From contig JANLIS010000064.1 of NCBI GenBank assembly GCA_024653985.1, positions 1 to 5,613 on the forward strand: a stretch of DNA of 5,613 nt, given 5' to 3'. Below the pieces are notes generated by a model. That model made no database searches and was not told where the DNA came from. It saw only the letters and a program-made list of their open reading frames with translations. The stretch comes from Candidatus Roizmanbacteria bacterium. Lineage in GTDB: Bacteria > Patescibacteriota > Microgenomatia > UBA1406 > GWC2-37-13. Of this stretch, positions 1 through 4,488 are shown piece by piece; within the stretch, counting starts at the first letter, position 1, and every line of letters begins with the position of its first letter. The position numbers and the translations under genes are program-made.

Positions 1-1
1 A

Positions 2-760
2 TGGTTGCCGTCAACTCCAAAACATATTATTCTCTATAGGGCTTTTGGTTGGGAGCCACCGATTTTTGCCCACATTTCATTACTTCGTAACCCGGATAAG
101 TCAAAACTTTCAAAGCGAAAAAATCCTGTTTGGACATCTTACTATTTGGATCAGGGGATATTTCCCGAGGCGCTGTTAAATTATTTAGCCCTTATGGGTT
201 GGAGTCATCCCGAAGGTAAGGATATTTTTTCACTCGACGAATACATCAAGGTATTTGATATTAAAGATATTCAAACGTCAGCCCCTGTCTTTGATCCGGT
301 AAAGCTGGAATGGATGAATGGGGTTTATATTCGTCAAAAATCAATCCGCCAGCTGGCGGATCAAATTCTTGAATTCTATAAAAATAAAAATATTAATCTT
401 GACAAAACGCTTGTTGAAAAGACAATTCCATTGATTCAGGACAGAATAAAAAAGCTTTCTGATTATTTACCGTTGTGTGAGTTCTTTCTTAAAGCTCCGG
501 AAAAATATGAGGTAGATATCTCAGGTAAAAAAGAATTTTTTAAACAAGTTCATGTAGAGATAGAAAAACTAACCGATTGGAAAGCAGATCTGATCGGAGA
601 ATCATTGATCAATTTAGCGAAAAAACTAGAGATAAAAAATTCTATATTTTTTGCCGATATGAGGATGGTTATTACCGGCAAAAAAATCTCTCCGCCACTA
701 AACGAATCAATGGAAATATTGGGAAAAGATGAGTGTCTAAAAAGATTGACATTGAAGTAA
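2..760 (+). CDS. gltX: Glutamyl-tRNA synthetase, C-terminal part (5' truncated by window edge)
   Basis: GluRS charges tRNA-Glu (or, if non-discriminating, also tRNA-Gln) with glutamate in the cytoplasm. The reading frame is open from base 2 with no start before the edge. The first residues (WLPSTPKH, followed by FAHISLLRNPDKSKLSKRK) match the end of the class I catalytic domain, so the N-terminal half with the HIGH motif lies outside the window. The KMSKS-type ATP-binding loop is KLSKR at bases 104-118. It is followed by the family-typical segment PEALLNYLALMGWS and then by the helical anticodon-binding domain, ending at TAA 758-760. About 252 codons are present of a usual 460-500. The TTG at base 5 is not a real start because homology continues upstream of it. 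Whether the enzyme discriminates tRNA-Gln cannot be told from this part. The final codons also carry the promoter of the next gene. Confidence 0.95.
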   Translation, partial: WLPSTPKHIILYRAFGWEPPIFAHISLLRNPDKSKLSKRKNPVWTSYYLDQGIFPEALLNYLALMGWSHPEGKDIFSLDEYIKVFDIKDIQTSAPVFDPVKLEWMNGVYIRQKSIRQLADQILEFYKNKNINLDKTLVEKTIPLIQDRIKKLSDYLPLCEFFLKAPEKYEVDISGKKEFFKQVHVEIEKLTDWKADLIGESLINLAKKLEIKNSIFFADMRMVITGKKISPPLNESMEILGKDECLKRLTLK

Positions 761-774
761 TTTTTCTGTATCTT
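746..774 (+). promoter_or_regulatory. Sigma70-type promoter inside the 3' end of gltX, predicted leaderless start
   Basis: A perfect -35 box TTGACA (746-751) lies 17 bp before a fair -10 box TATCTT (769-774, 4 of 6 consensus bases). Six bases then separate the -10 box from the ATG at 781, which puts the expected +1 on the A of that ATG. There is no Shine-Dalgarno sequence before the ATG, which fits a leaderless transcript. It would drive the coiled-coil gene and probably the two genes after it, independently of gltX readthrough. Confidence 0.5.
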
Positions 775-780
775 TAACTC

Positions 781-1527
781 ATGAAATACAAGAACGTTCT
801 ATTACTCGTATTATCTTCAGGCTTACTGTTTTTTAGCCCTTCATTCGTAAGGTCGGAAGAAGAGATTATCTTAACTGTCACAGGGAAGGCGGAGAATAAA
901 AGGCAAAATATTAAGGAAAATATTTTGGAAAAGAAAGAAAATAGAATTGCTGTTAAAGAAGAATTACAGTTGAAAAAGGAAGAGGTCAAGGAAAAAAGAG
1001 AAACTTTTAAAGAAATGCTTCAGGTACAAAAAGAGGAAAGAAAAATAAAAATGGAGCAAGTGCGAGAAAGTTTTAAAGAAAAAAGGGCTGAATTCAAGGA
1101 AAAAATTGAAACCATTAAAGATGAACGAAAAAAACAATTAACGGAAAAAATTGACAATAGAATGACAACCGTCAACAAAAACCAAACAGACAGAATGCTT
1201 AAGGCCTTAGAAAGGTTAACAGAGCACGTTAACAAACTTGAAGAAAGAATTGTAAAAACAGAAGAAAATAGCACGGAAGTATCTGCTATAGAAAAACTTA
1301 TTGAAACAGCAAAAACAGCCATAAGCGACGCTATGGCAATCATTGAAGAGCAAGCTGCAAAAGATTATGCTTTTACCATAACCGACGAAGCAAATCTTGG
1401 ACAATCGATCAAAGCATCATATGACGTCTTAAGTAATGATTTAAAAAAAGCTCAGGAATCTTTAGTCAAGGCGAAAGAAGCAGTTGTTGCCGTTTATAAA
1501 GCGGTTTTGTCATTAGAAAAAATTTAA
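781..1527 (+). CDS. Secreted or membrane-anchored coiled-coil protein, unknown function
   Basis: I do not recognise a named family. The 248-aa product starts with a classic signal peptide: MKYK, a hydrophobic core at residues 5-19, then a polar region with a possible cleavage site around residue 25 (FVRS-EEE). Residues about 36-128 are almost pure Lys/Glu/Arg with regularly spaced Ile/Leu/Met/Phe, including repeated FKE/KEK units, predicting a long charged alpha-helical coiled coil. A second helical stretch covers about 134-192, and a milder helical C-terminal region runs 202-248. There are no cysteines. The product is therefore probably exported and elongated, acting at the cell surface or in the envelope. 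The gene lies 20 nt after gltX and 3 nt before the next gene, a membrane protein, suggesting the two act together. The ATG at 781 is chosen because the signal peptide begins there and a promoter sits exactly upstream. A structural or adhesin-like role is inference. Confidence 0.85.
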   Translation: MKYKNVLLLVLSSGLLFFSPSFVRSEEEIILTVTGKAENKRQNIKENILEKKENRIAVKEELQLKKEEVKEKRETFKEMLQVQKEERKIKMEQVRESFKEKRAEFKEKIETIKDERKKQLTEKIDNRMTTVNKNQTDRMLKALERLTEHVNKLEERIVKTEENSTEVSAIEKLIETAKTAISDAMAIIEEQAAKDYAFTITDEANLGQSIKASYDVLSNDLKKAQESLVKAKEAVVAVYKAVLSLEKI

Positions 1528-1530
1528 AAT

Positions 1531-1839
1531 ATGGAACCAACTCAACCAACAATCCAACCAAATTTGAATCAACCAGAACCGCAAGAACACATTTTTAATA
1601 AAATACTCAAATTTACATTGATATTATTGATCCTGGTATCGATCGGATTAGGCGGATTTCTATTTTTTCAGATGAAAAATGTACAGAATCCATCTGCCGT
1701 TACAAAACCTGATCTGTCGGTTTCTCCAAAGGCAGTTTCACCTACCATAGCTGTATCAGAAGATCCTAGTGACGTCAATATTGGAAGTGTTGAAGCCGAT
1801 TTAAAAGATATTGAAACTGATATAAAAGGCTTACAATAA
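1531..1839 (+). CDS. Small single-pass membrane protein, unknown function
   Basis: The 102-aa product has a Pro/Gln/Asn-rich cytoplasmic N-terminus (residues 1-20), one strong transmembrane helix at about 26-47 (ILKFTLILLILVSIGLGGFL), a Ser/Pro/Val-rich external linker (52-80), and a short acidic amphipathic C-terminal helix (85-102, VEADLKDIETDIKGL). No catalytic motif is visible. By the positive-inside rule Lys24 and Lys27 before the helix favour an N-in topology with the linker and C-terminal helix outside the cell. It begins 3 nt after the stop of the secreted coiled-coil gene, so the two are almost certainly cotranscribed. Its external C-terminal helix could contact that protein, which is inference. 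No Shine-Dalgarno sequence precedes the ATG; translation may be coupled to the upstream stop codon. Confidence 0.8.
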   Translation: MEPTQPTIQPNLNQPEPQEHIFNKILKFTLILLILVSIGLGGFLFFQMKNVQNPSAVTKPDLSVSPKAVSPTIAVSEDPSDVNIGSVEADLKDIETDIKGLQ

Positions 1840-1847
1840 AAACCAGG

Positions 1848-2957
1848 ATGACTACTACAAATCAATTAACCTACAAAGATTCAGGGGTTAATTACGACAG
1901 AATCGACCACTTAAAAAGGATAGCTCAACAGGCCGGAGAAAAAACGGTTAATAATCTTCTTGCAAACTATAAGGAAGTTGCCCAAAGCCGGGGAGAGTCG
2001 GCTCACGTAGTTGATGCGGGAGAATATTATTTCGCCTCGGTCATTGAAGGATTGGGAACGAAAAGTTTGGTAGCCGATGAAATGTACCGCTTAACCGGAA
2101 AAACATATTATGATAGTTTAGCTTATGACACGGTGGCAATGATTATCAACGATCTGATAACGGTTGGAGCCAAGCCGTTAACTTTAATGGCTTACTGGGC
2201 CGCTGGTTCATCGGATTGGTTCAAAGATCAAAAACGAGCTGATGATCTGGTTTCTGGTTGGACAAAAGCAAGTAATGATTCCGGAACCGTTTGGGGTGGG
2301 GGAGAAACTCCTGTTTTGTCAGGGGTGATTGAGAAGGATAAAATTGATCTGGCCGGTTCTTGCTTTGGAATAATTAACCCTAAAAAAAATCTGTGCTTGG
2401 GTGAAAAACTTACTGTTGGTGACAGAATTATTCTATTTGAAAGTAGCGGAATACACGCCAACGGACTGACATTGGCTAGAAAAATTACTGATGATTTGGC
2501 CGAAGGATACCTGACCAAGATTGATGGAGAGAAAACATACGGAGAATTATTACTGACCCCGACAATAATTTATGCAAAATTAGTAGAAGATCTATTAAAG
2601 AACACTATAGATATACATTATATGGTTAACATCACTGGCCACGGCTGGAGAAAACTGATGAGACATAAAAAAGAACTGACTTACAAAATAACTAACCTTC
2701 CTCCTGTTCCAAAAGTTTTGGAGTTTATAGTTCAACAGGGAAAATTGGACGAAAAAGAAGCTTATGGAAATTTAAATATGGGCGCCGGTTTTGCCATCTT
2801 CGTCCCAGAAAATGACGTTGCTCAAGTACTAAAACTTGCCGAAACCCACAACATAAAAGCATACGATGCTGGAGTAGTTGAAGCAGGTGAAAAACAAGTC
2901 ATCATTGAACCAAAAAACATCACCTTCTCAAAAGAAACCCTTCAAGTGCGTGCTTAA
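1848..2957 (+). CDS. PurM-like AIR synthase-family protein (phosphoribosylformylglycinamidine cyclo-ligase-like), divergent
   Basis: Canonical PurM closes formylglycinamidine ribotide to aminoimidazole ribotide using ATP in purine synthesis. The family signature is clear across 369 aa (usual PurM about 345): YKDSGVNYDRID at 9-20, EGLGTK at 67-72 (canonical DGVGTK), DTVAMIINDL at 94-103, GGGETP at 150-155, DLAGSCFGI at 167-175, SSGIHANGLTLARK at 199-212 with the conserved His, LLLTPTIIYAKLV, and NMGAGF at 310-315. Departures are notable: the usual Gly-rich GGFGG stretch before the first motif is absent, the Asp of DGVGTK is Glu, and the ITGGGF motif is ITGHGW (262-267). I therefore leave the symbol empty: it may be a true AIR synthase or a repurposed relative. 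No other purine gene is visible. The ATG lies 8 nt after the previous stop, with no usable Shine-Dalgarno at proper spacing; the N-terminus starts where PurM proteins normally do. Confidence 0.85.
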   Translation: MTTTNQLTYKDSGVNYDRIDHLKRIAQQAGEKTVNNLLANYKEVAQSRGESAHVVDAGEYYFASVIEGLGTKSLVADEMYRLTGKTYYDSLAYDTVAMIINDLITVGAKPLTLMAYWAAGSSDWFKDQKRADDLVSGWTKASNDSGTVWGGGETPVLSGVIEKDKIDLAGSCFGIINPKKNLCLGEKLTVGDRIILFESSGIHANGLTLARKITDDLAEGYLTKIDGEKTYGELLLTPTIIYAKLVEDLLKNTIDIHYMVNITGHGWRKLMRHKKELTYKITNLPPVPKVLEFIVQQGKLDEKEAYGNLNMGAGFAIFVPENDVAQVLKLAETHNIKAYDAGVVEAGEKQVIIEPKNITFSKETLQVRA

Positions 2958-2967
2958 ATTTATCTCA

Positions 2968-3038
2968 TATCTATCGTTATTTTTTTCTCGTCTCCATACC
3001 CCATTTCTGCATTCTTGTAGGTTATAAGCGGTAGACAA
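2968..3038 (+). repeat. Left copy (A) of a bipartite inverted repeat
   Basis: Copy A consists of box 1, TATCTATCG-T-TTTTT-T (2968-2986), and box 2, TTGTAGGTTATAAGCG (3015-3030), followed three bases later by GACAA (3034-3038). Copy B, on the opposite strand at 4244-4314, carries the same boxes with exactly the same 47-nt offset between their starts; the sequence between them is diverged. Box 2 contains an imperfect dyad (CTTGTA-GGT-TATAAG with the preceding C), as expected for a dimeric DNA-binding protein. Box 2 sits directly upstream of a candidate -35 element. It could be a regulator site, a recombinase site, or the end of a mobile element. Confidence 0.75.
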
Positions 3039-3060
3039 TGCAAAAGCGAATTTTTACAAT
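3032..3060 (+). promoter_or_regulatory. Candidate promoter attached to repeat copy A
   Basis: TAGACA (3032-3037) and TACAAT (3055-3060) are separated by 17 bp and start 2 bp after the 16-bp box 2 of the inverted repeat. The same arrangement (box 2, then a -35 element, 17 bp, then TATAAT) occurs at copy B on the other strand, which is the main support. The predicted start is near 3067, giving a leader of about 37 nt to the toxin ATG at 3104. The next promoter at 3071-3099 is a better match to consensus on its own. Confidence 0.35.
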
Positions 3061-3070
3061 TAATTATTGT

Positions 3071-3099
3071 TTGACATTATGATAAATTTATCATAAAAT
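3071..3099 (+). promoter_or_regulatory. Toxin-antitoxin promoter with a 20-bp perfect palindromic operator in the spacer
   Basis: A perfect -35 box TTGACA (3071-3076) is followed after 17 bp by TAAAAT (3094-3099). The region 3077-3096 between and overlapping them is a perfect 20-bp palindrome (half-site TTATGATAAA). Toxin-antitoxin operons are typically autorepressed through palindromes over the promoter, bound by the antitoxin's HTH domain alone or with toxin; here the operator fills the spacer and covers part of the -10 box. With this promoter the transcript would start at about 3104-3106, making the toxin mRNA leaderless from the ATG at 3104 and excluding the ATG at 3098. A weaker alternative is TTTACA (3053-3058) with TATGAT (3078-3083) at 19 bp. 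Confidence 0.6.
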
Positions 3100-3103
3100 G
3101 ATT

Positions 3104-3400
3104 ATGAAAGTTTTTAAAGATATTAGAGTTGTTGGTTTTTTGAATAGATTATCAATAGAAGATAATATAAAGATAACAAAAACGATAAAATTATTTTTAG
3201 ATTATAGCTTTACTCTACCTGAAAAATATTTGAAAAAAATTAATATTTTTATTTGGGAACTTAGAGTAGACAGGTATAGAATATTGTTCGGAAGAATAAA
3301 AGATAGAATTATAATTACCAATATTTTTTATAAAAAAACTCAAAAAACACCAATAAAAGAATTAAGATTAGCAGTTAAAAGATATAAAGAACAACTATGA
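3104..3400 (+). CDS. RelE/HigB-family toxin (type II toxin-antitoxin, phage Gp49-like)
   Basis: The predicted 98-aa product resembles HigB/RelE mRNA interferases, which cut mRNA at the ribosome and are held inactive by a partner antitoxin. Visible family marks are the central strand pair IWELRVDRYRILFGRIKDRIIITNIF, corresponding to the usual WELR...YR core, then the basic FYKKTQKTP motif and the C-terminal helix IKELRLAVKRYKEQL. The length is normal for the family. The start is taken at ATG 3104 because the strong promoter at 3071-3099 overlaps the alternative ATG at 3098, which would add only Met-Ile. The stop overlaps the antitoxin start by 4 nt (ATGA, 3397-3400), so the order is toxin first, as in higBA. 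The gene is conspicuously AT-rich, more so than the preceding PurM-like gene, which is compatible with acquisition. Activity is inferred, not shown. Confidence 0.85.
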   Translation: MKVFKDIRVVGFLNRLSIEDNIKITKTIKLFLDYSFTLPEKYLKKINIFIWELRVDRYRILFGRIKDRIIITNIFYKKTQKTPIKELRLAVKRYKEQL

Positions 3401-3693
3401 AAAAAAATAATAAACCAAAATTGATCTCGTTTGAAGATTGGGAAAAAGAATTAATGAAAGATCCAGAATATAAACGGATTTCAGATGAATTGGAACCACA
3501 ATTCCAAATTGCTCGTCAGATGATCGGGGCAAGAATAAAGCAGAATATTACTCAAGAGGAATTGGCTCGAAAAGTAAAAACAGGTCAAGCTGTTATTTCT
3601 CGATTAGAAGGAATGAATAGTAAACCTTCAATCTCTCTTCTTGAGCGCGTCGCCCGCGCCCTCAATATAAAGTTTAATATTACAATTCAATAA
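3397..3693 (+). CDS. HigA-like antitoxin with XRE/Cro helix-turn-helix
   Basis: The 98-aa product neutralises the preceding toxin and probably represses the operon. Residues 1-35 are charged and helical (FEDWEKELMKDPEYKRISDEL), typical of the toxin-binding N-terminal extension of this antitoxin group. Residues about 38-92 form an XRE-type HTH: RIKQNITQEELARKV (helices 1-2), turn and recognition helix TGQAVISRLEGM at 62-73, then SKPSISLLERVARALN. The tail KFNITIQ is a short strand as in related antitoxins. It overlaps the toxin stop by ATGA, implying translational coupling; only a weak AAAGA lies upstream. The natural DNA target would be the 20-bp palindrome at 3077-3096. The codons near the end (ctt gag cgc gtc gcc cgc gcc) are noticeably GC-richer than the rest of the gene. 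Confidence 0.88.
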   Translation: MKKNNKPKLISFEDWEKELMKDPEYKRISDELEPQFQIARQMIGARIKQNITQEELARKVKTGQAVISRLEGMNSKPSISLLERVARALNIKFNITIQ

Positions 3694-3729
3694 AGGAATA
3701 TTATTCTCTCGCTTTTTTGTGCTTTGTTT

Positions 3730-3760
3730 GTCATCCCCGTGAAGACGGGGATCCAGTCGA
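3730..3760. repeat. REP-like hairpin repeat (TGTCATCCCCGT-GAAG-ACGGGGATCCAG type)
   Basis: ATCCCCGT (3733-3740) and ACGGGGAT (3745-3752) form a perfect 8-bp GC-rich stem with a GAAG loop, flanked by TGTC and CCAGTC. This is the widespread class of intergenic palindromes with CCCCG/CGGGG arms and a GATCCAG end that occurs dispersed in many bacterial genomes. It lies 37 nt after the antitoxin stop. No T-run follows on either strand, so it is not a standard terminator, though it could stabilise the 3' end of the mRNA. Confidence 0.7.
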
Positions 3761-3771
3761 ATAAGTAAATA

Positions 3772-3803
3772 TTTATCTTATGGACGATCGTCTTGAAGAT
3801 AAA
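3772..3803. repeat. 32-bp interrupted palindrome with GACGATCGTC core
   Basis: TTTATCTT (3772-3779) pairs with AAGATAAA (3796-3803), and the core GACGATCGTC (3783-3792) is itself a perfect palindrome; only two symmetrical 3-bp blocks (ATG and TTG) are unpaired. It lies between the two hairpin repeats in the tail-to-tail region between the antitoxin and the small membrane-protein genes. It may belong to one larger repeat unit together with 3730-3760 and 3816-3867, or be a protein-binding site. Confidence 0.5.
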
Positions 3804-3815
3804 ATTTAGTTTTCT

Positions 3816-3867
3816 GTGCCAGGTCGTGTCCCAACCCCTGGGGTTAGGACAGGGTGGCGATCCAGTC
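3816..3867. repeat. Dispersed hairpin repeat, copy 1 (GTGTCCCAACCCC/GGGGTTAGGAC)
   Basis: GTCCCAACCCC-T-GGGGTTAGGAC (3828-3850) is an inverted repeat with one internal mismatch. It is preceded by GTGCCAGGTCGT and followed by AGGGTGGCGATCCAGTC. The terminal GATCCAGTC equals the end of the hairpin repeat at 3730-3760, about 107 bp upstream, so the two may be the borders of one composite repeat. A diverged second copy occurs at 4322-4397. No coding potential is evident. Confidence 0.65.
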
Positions 3868-3885
3868 AAAAAAATATTGTATTCG

Positions 3886-3910
3886 AAAAAAAGGCTACAG
3901 ATGAGGGCCT
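3886..3910 (-). terminator. Weak candidate intrinsic terminator for the small membrane-protein pair
   Basis: On the minus strand, just after the 33-aa gene's stop, AGGC and GCCT (3907-3910 and 3892-3895) can pair around an 11-nt loop and are followed by a run of seven T (3892-3886). The position and the T-run fit a terminator, but the 4-bp stem is short, so this is a tentative call. Confidence 0.3.
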
Positions 3911-3913
3911 AAG

Positions 3914-4015
3914 TTATTTTTTTGAAGTGAGATATGTTATTCCAAGAGCAATAATCATCAAAAAACCCACTCCATAAAAAATCATGAGGCCGATTGATTG
4001 ATTATCAAATTTCAT
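3914..4015 (-). CDS. 33-aa single-pass membrane microprotein
   Basis: The product is 33 aa: a polar start (MKFDNQS), one hydrophobic helix from about residue 8 to 29 (IGLMIFYGVGFLMIIALGIT), and a basic end YLTSKK. Three observations support this very short gene. Its ATG overlaps the TGA of the 67-aa gene by ATGA (4012-4015). It has the clearest Shine-Dalgarno of the window, AAAGGA (4026-4021), 5 nt before the ATG. Its whole length beyond seven residues is a clean transmembrane segment ending in positive charges. It probably sits in the cytoplasmic membrane, C-terminus in by charge, possibly as a partner of the 67-aa protein. The function is unknown; it has no named family that I recognise. 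Confidence 0.65.
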   Translation of the reverse strand: MKFDNQSIGLMIFYGVGFLMIIALGITYLTSKK

Positions 4016-4215
4016 AGTTTTCCTTTCTCGGCAAATAATAATGAGAAATAGGCGAAAACAACACAGGAAATTATACCAAAAACCGTAATTATGATTTTTG
4101 TTAGATCAATTTTATTATTAAACACAGGAATAACTAATGAGGCAAGGAAAACTTCGGAAAAATTTCCAGTTAAATTTGATAAAGCCCTTAGTCTGTGTCT
4201 ATTAATTTTATCCAC
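4012..4215 (-). CDS. 67-aa two-helix membrane protein, unknown function
   Basis: The product has a basic N-terminus (MDKINRHRLRALSNLTGN), a first hydrophobic helix at about 20-33 (EVFLASLVIPVF), a polar turn NNKIDLTK, a second long helix at about 41-62 (IIITVFGIISCVVFAYFSLLF), and a basic end AEKGKL. The pattern is a hairpin with both ends in the cytoplasm. It resembles the anonymous small integral membrane proteins common in many bacteria, and no function can be assigned. The start is GTG at 4215-4213; the ATG two bases upstream is in another frame and closes quickly. A good minus-strand promoter places +1 exactly on this GTG, suggesting a leaderless mRNA. The gene overlaps the 33-aa gene by 4 nt and lies convergent to the toxin-antitoxin operon within the inverted-repeat-bounded block. 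Confidence 0.72.
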   Translation of the reverse strand: MDKINRHRLRALSNLTGNFSEVFLASLVIPVFNNKIDLTKIIITVFGIISCVVFAYFSLLFAEKGKL

Positions 4216-4221
4216 ATTTAG

Positions 4222-4250
4222 ATTATAAACAGAGTTTTTTTATTTGTCAG
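4222..4250 (-). promoter_or_regulatory. Strong minus-strand promoter for the small membrane-protein pair
   Basis: Reading the minus strand, CTGACA (4250-4245) and a perfect TATAAT (4227-4222) are separated by 17 bp. The -10 box ends 6 nt before the GTG at 4215, so +1 falls on the start codon; this is the same 6-nt geometry as at 746-781. The -35 element begins 1 bp downstream of the 16-bp box 2 of inverted-repeat copy B, which suggests that box 2 is a binding site controlling this promoter. Confidence 0.65.
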
Positions 4251-4314
4251 TCGCTTATAACCTACAAAAGTATGAGTTTAGGTTGTTTTGAAAGTACAAA
4301 AACAGCGATAGATA
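4244..4314 (-). repeat. Right copy (B) of the bipartite inverted repeat
   Basis: Read on the minus strand, box 1 TATCTATCG-T-TTTTT-T occupies 4314-4296 and box 2 TTGTAGGTTATAAGCG occupies 4267-4252, perfectly matching copy A over 16 bp. Three bases of spacer and GACAA (4248-4244) follow. The 47-nt offset between box starts is identical to copy A, while the intervening sequence is mostly unlike. The two copies face each other and enclose the toxin-antitoxin and microprotein genes. Confidence 0.75.
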
Positions 4315-4321
4315 CTATAAT

Positions 4322-4397
4322 TGTGCCAAACGTGTCTCAACCCCCTTTTGCCCGCCGTAGTCTTTGACGAAGGAGGGCGAGGTTAGTACAGGGGGGG
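4322..4397. repeat. Dispersed hairpin repeat, copy 2, interrupted by another hairpin repeat
   Basis: TGTGCCAAACGTGTCTCAAC followed by CCCC (4322-4345) and GGTTAGTACAGGGGGG (4381-4396) correspond to the two halves of the repeat at 3816-3854 with a few changes. Between them lies about 35 bp not in copy 1, containing GCCCGCC (4350-4356) and GGAGGGC (4372-4378), which pair with one mismatch around an inner GTC-TTT-GAC hairpin (4360-4368). This looks like one palindromic repeat nested in another. Confidence 0.6.
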
Positions 4398-4488
4398 CTG
4401 GGATAGGCCGTGTACAACTGCGTCAGTTGGATGAGGCTAATGTATTATTTTTCTCTTGCATTTTCCCGGTGAGTTTTTTGGTAGATAC
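4398..4488. other. Non-coding stretch with a small hairpin downstream of the synthase-like gene
   Basis: CAACTG (4415-4420) and CAGTTG (4424-4429) form a perfect 6-bp stem with a CGT loop. It follows the repeat copy at 4322-4397 directly and may be part of the same composite repeat. No T-run follows the stem on the minus strand, so it is not a standard terminator for the gene ending at 4489. Together with 4216-4397 this makes a 273-bp gene-free gap that holds repeats and a promoter but no convincing ORF. Confidence 0.45.

Noticed and set aside
5..7. TTG as the start of the GluRS-like gene
   Set aside because: GluRS homology (WLPSTPKH) already runs through this position and the frame is open to the window edge, so the gene is truncated rather than starting here.
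3687..3869. 60-codon minus-strand open frame across the repeat region, reading DWIPVFTGMT
   Set aside because: The peptide comes from the common GTCATCCCCG...CGGGGATCCAGTC hairpin repeat, whose translation often gives this kind of false protein; there is no start signal.
4415..4429. CAACTG-CGT-CAGTTG hairpin as terminator of the synthase-like gene
   Set aside because: A stem of 6 bp with no following T-run on the minus strand; more likely part of the repeat.
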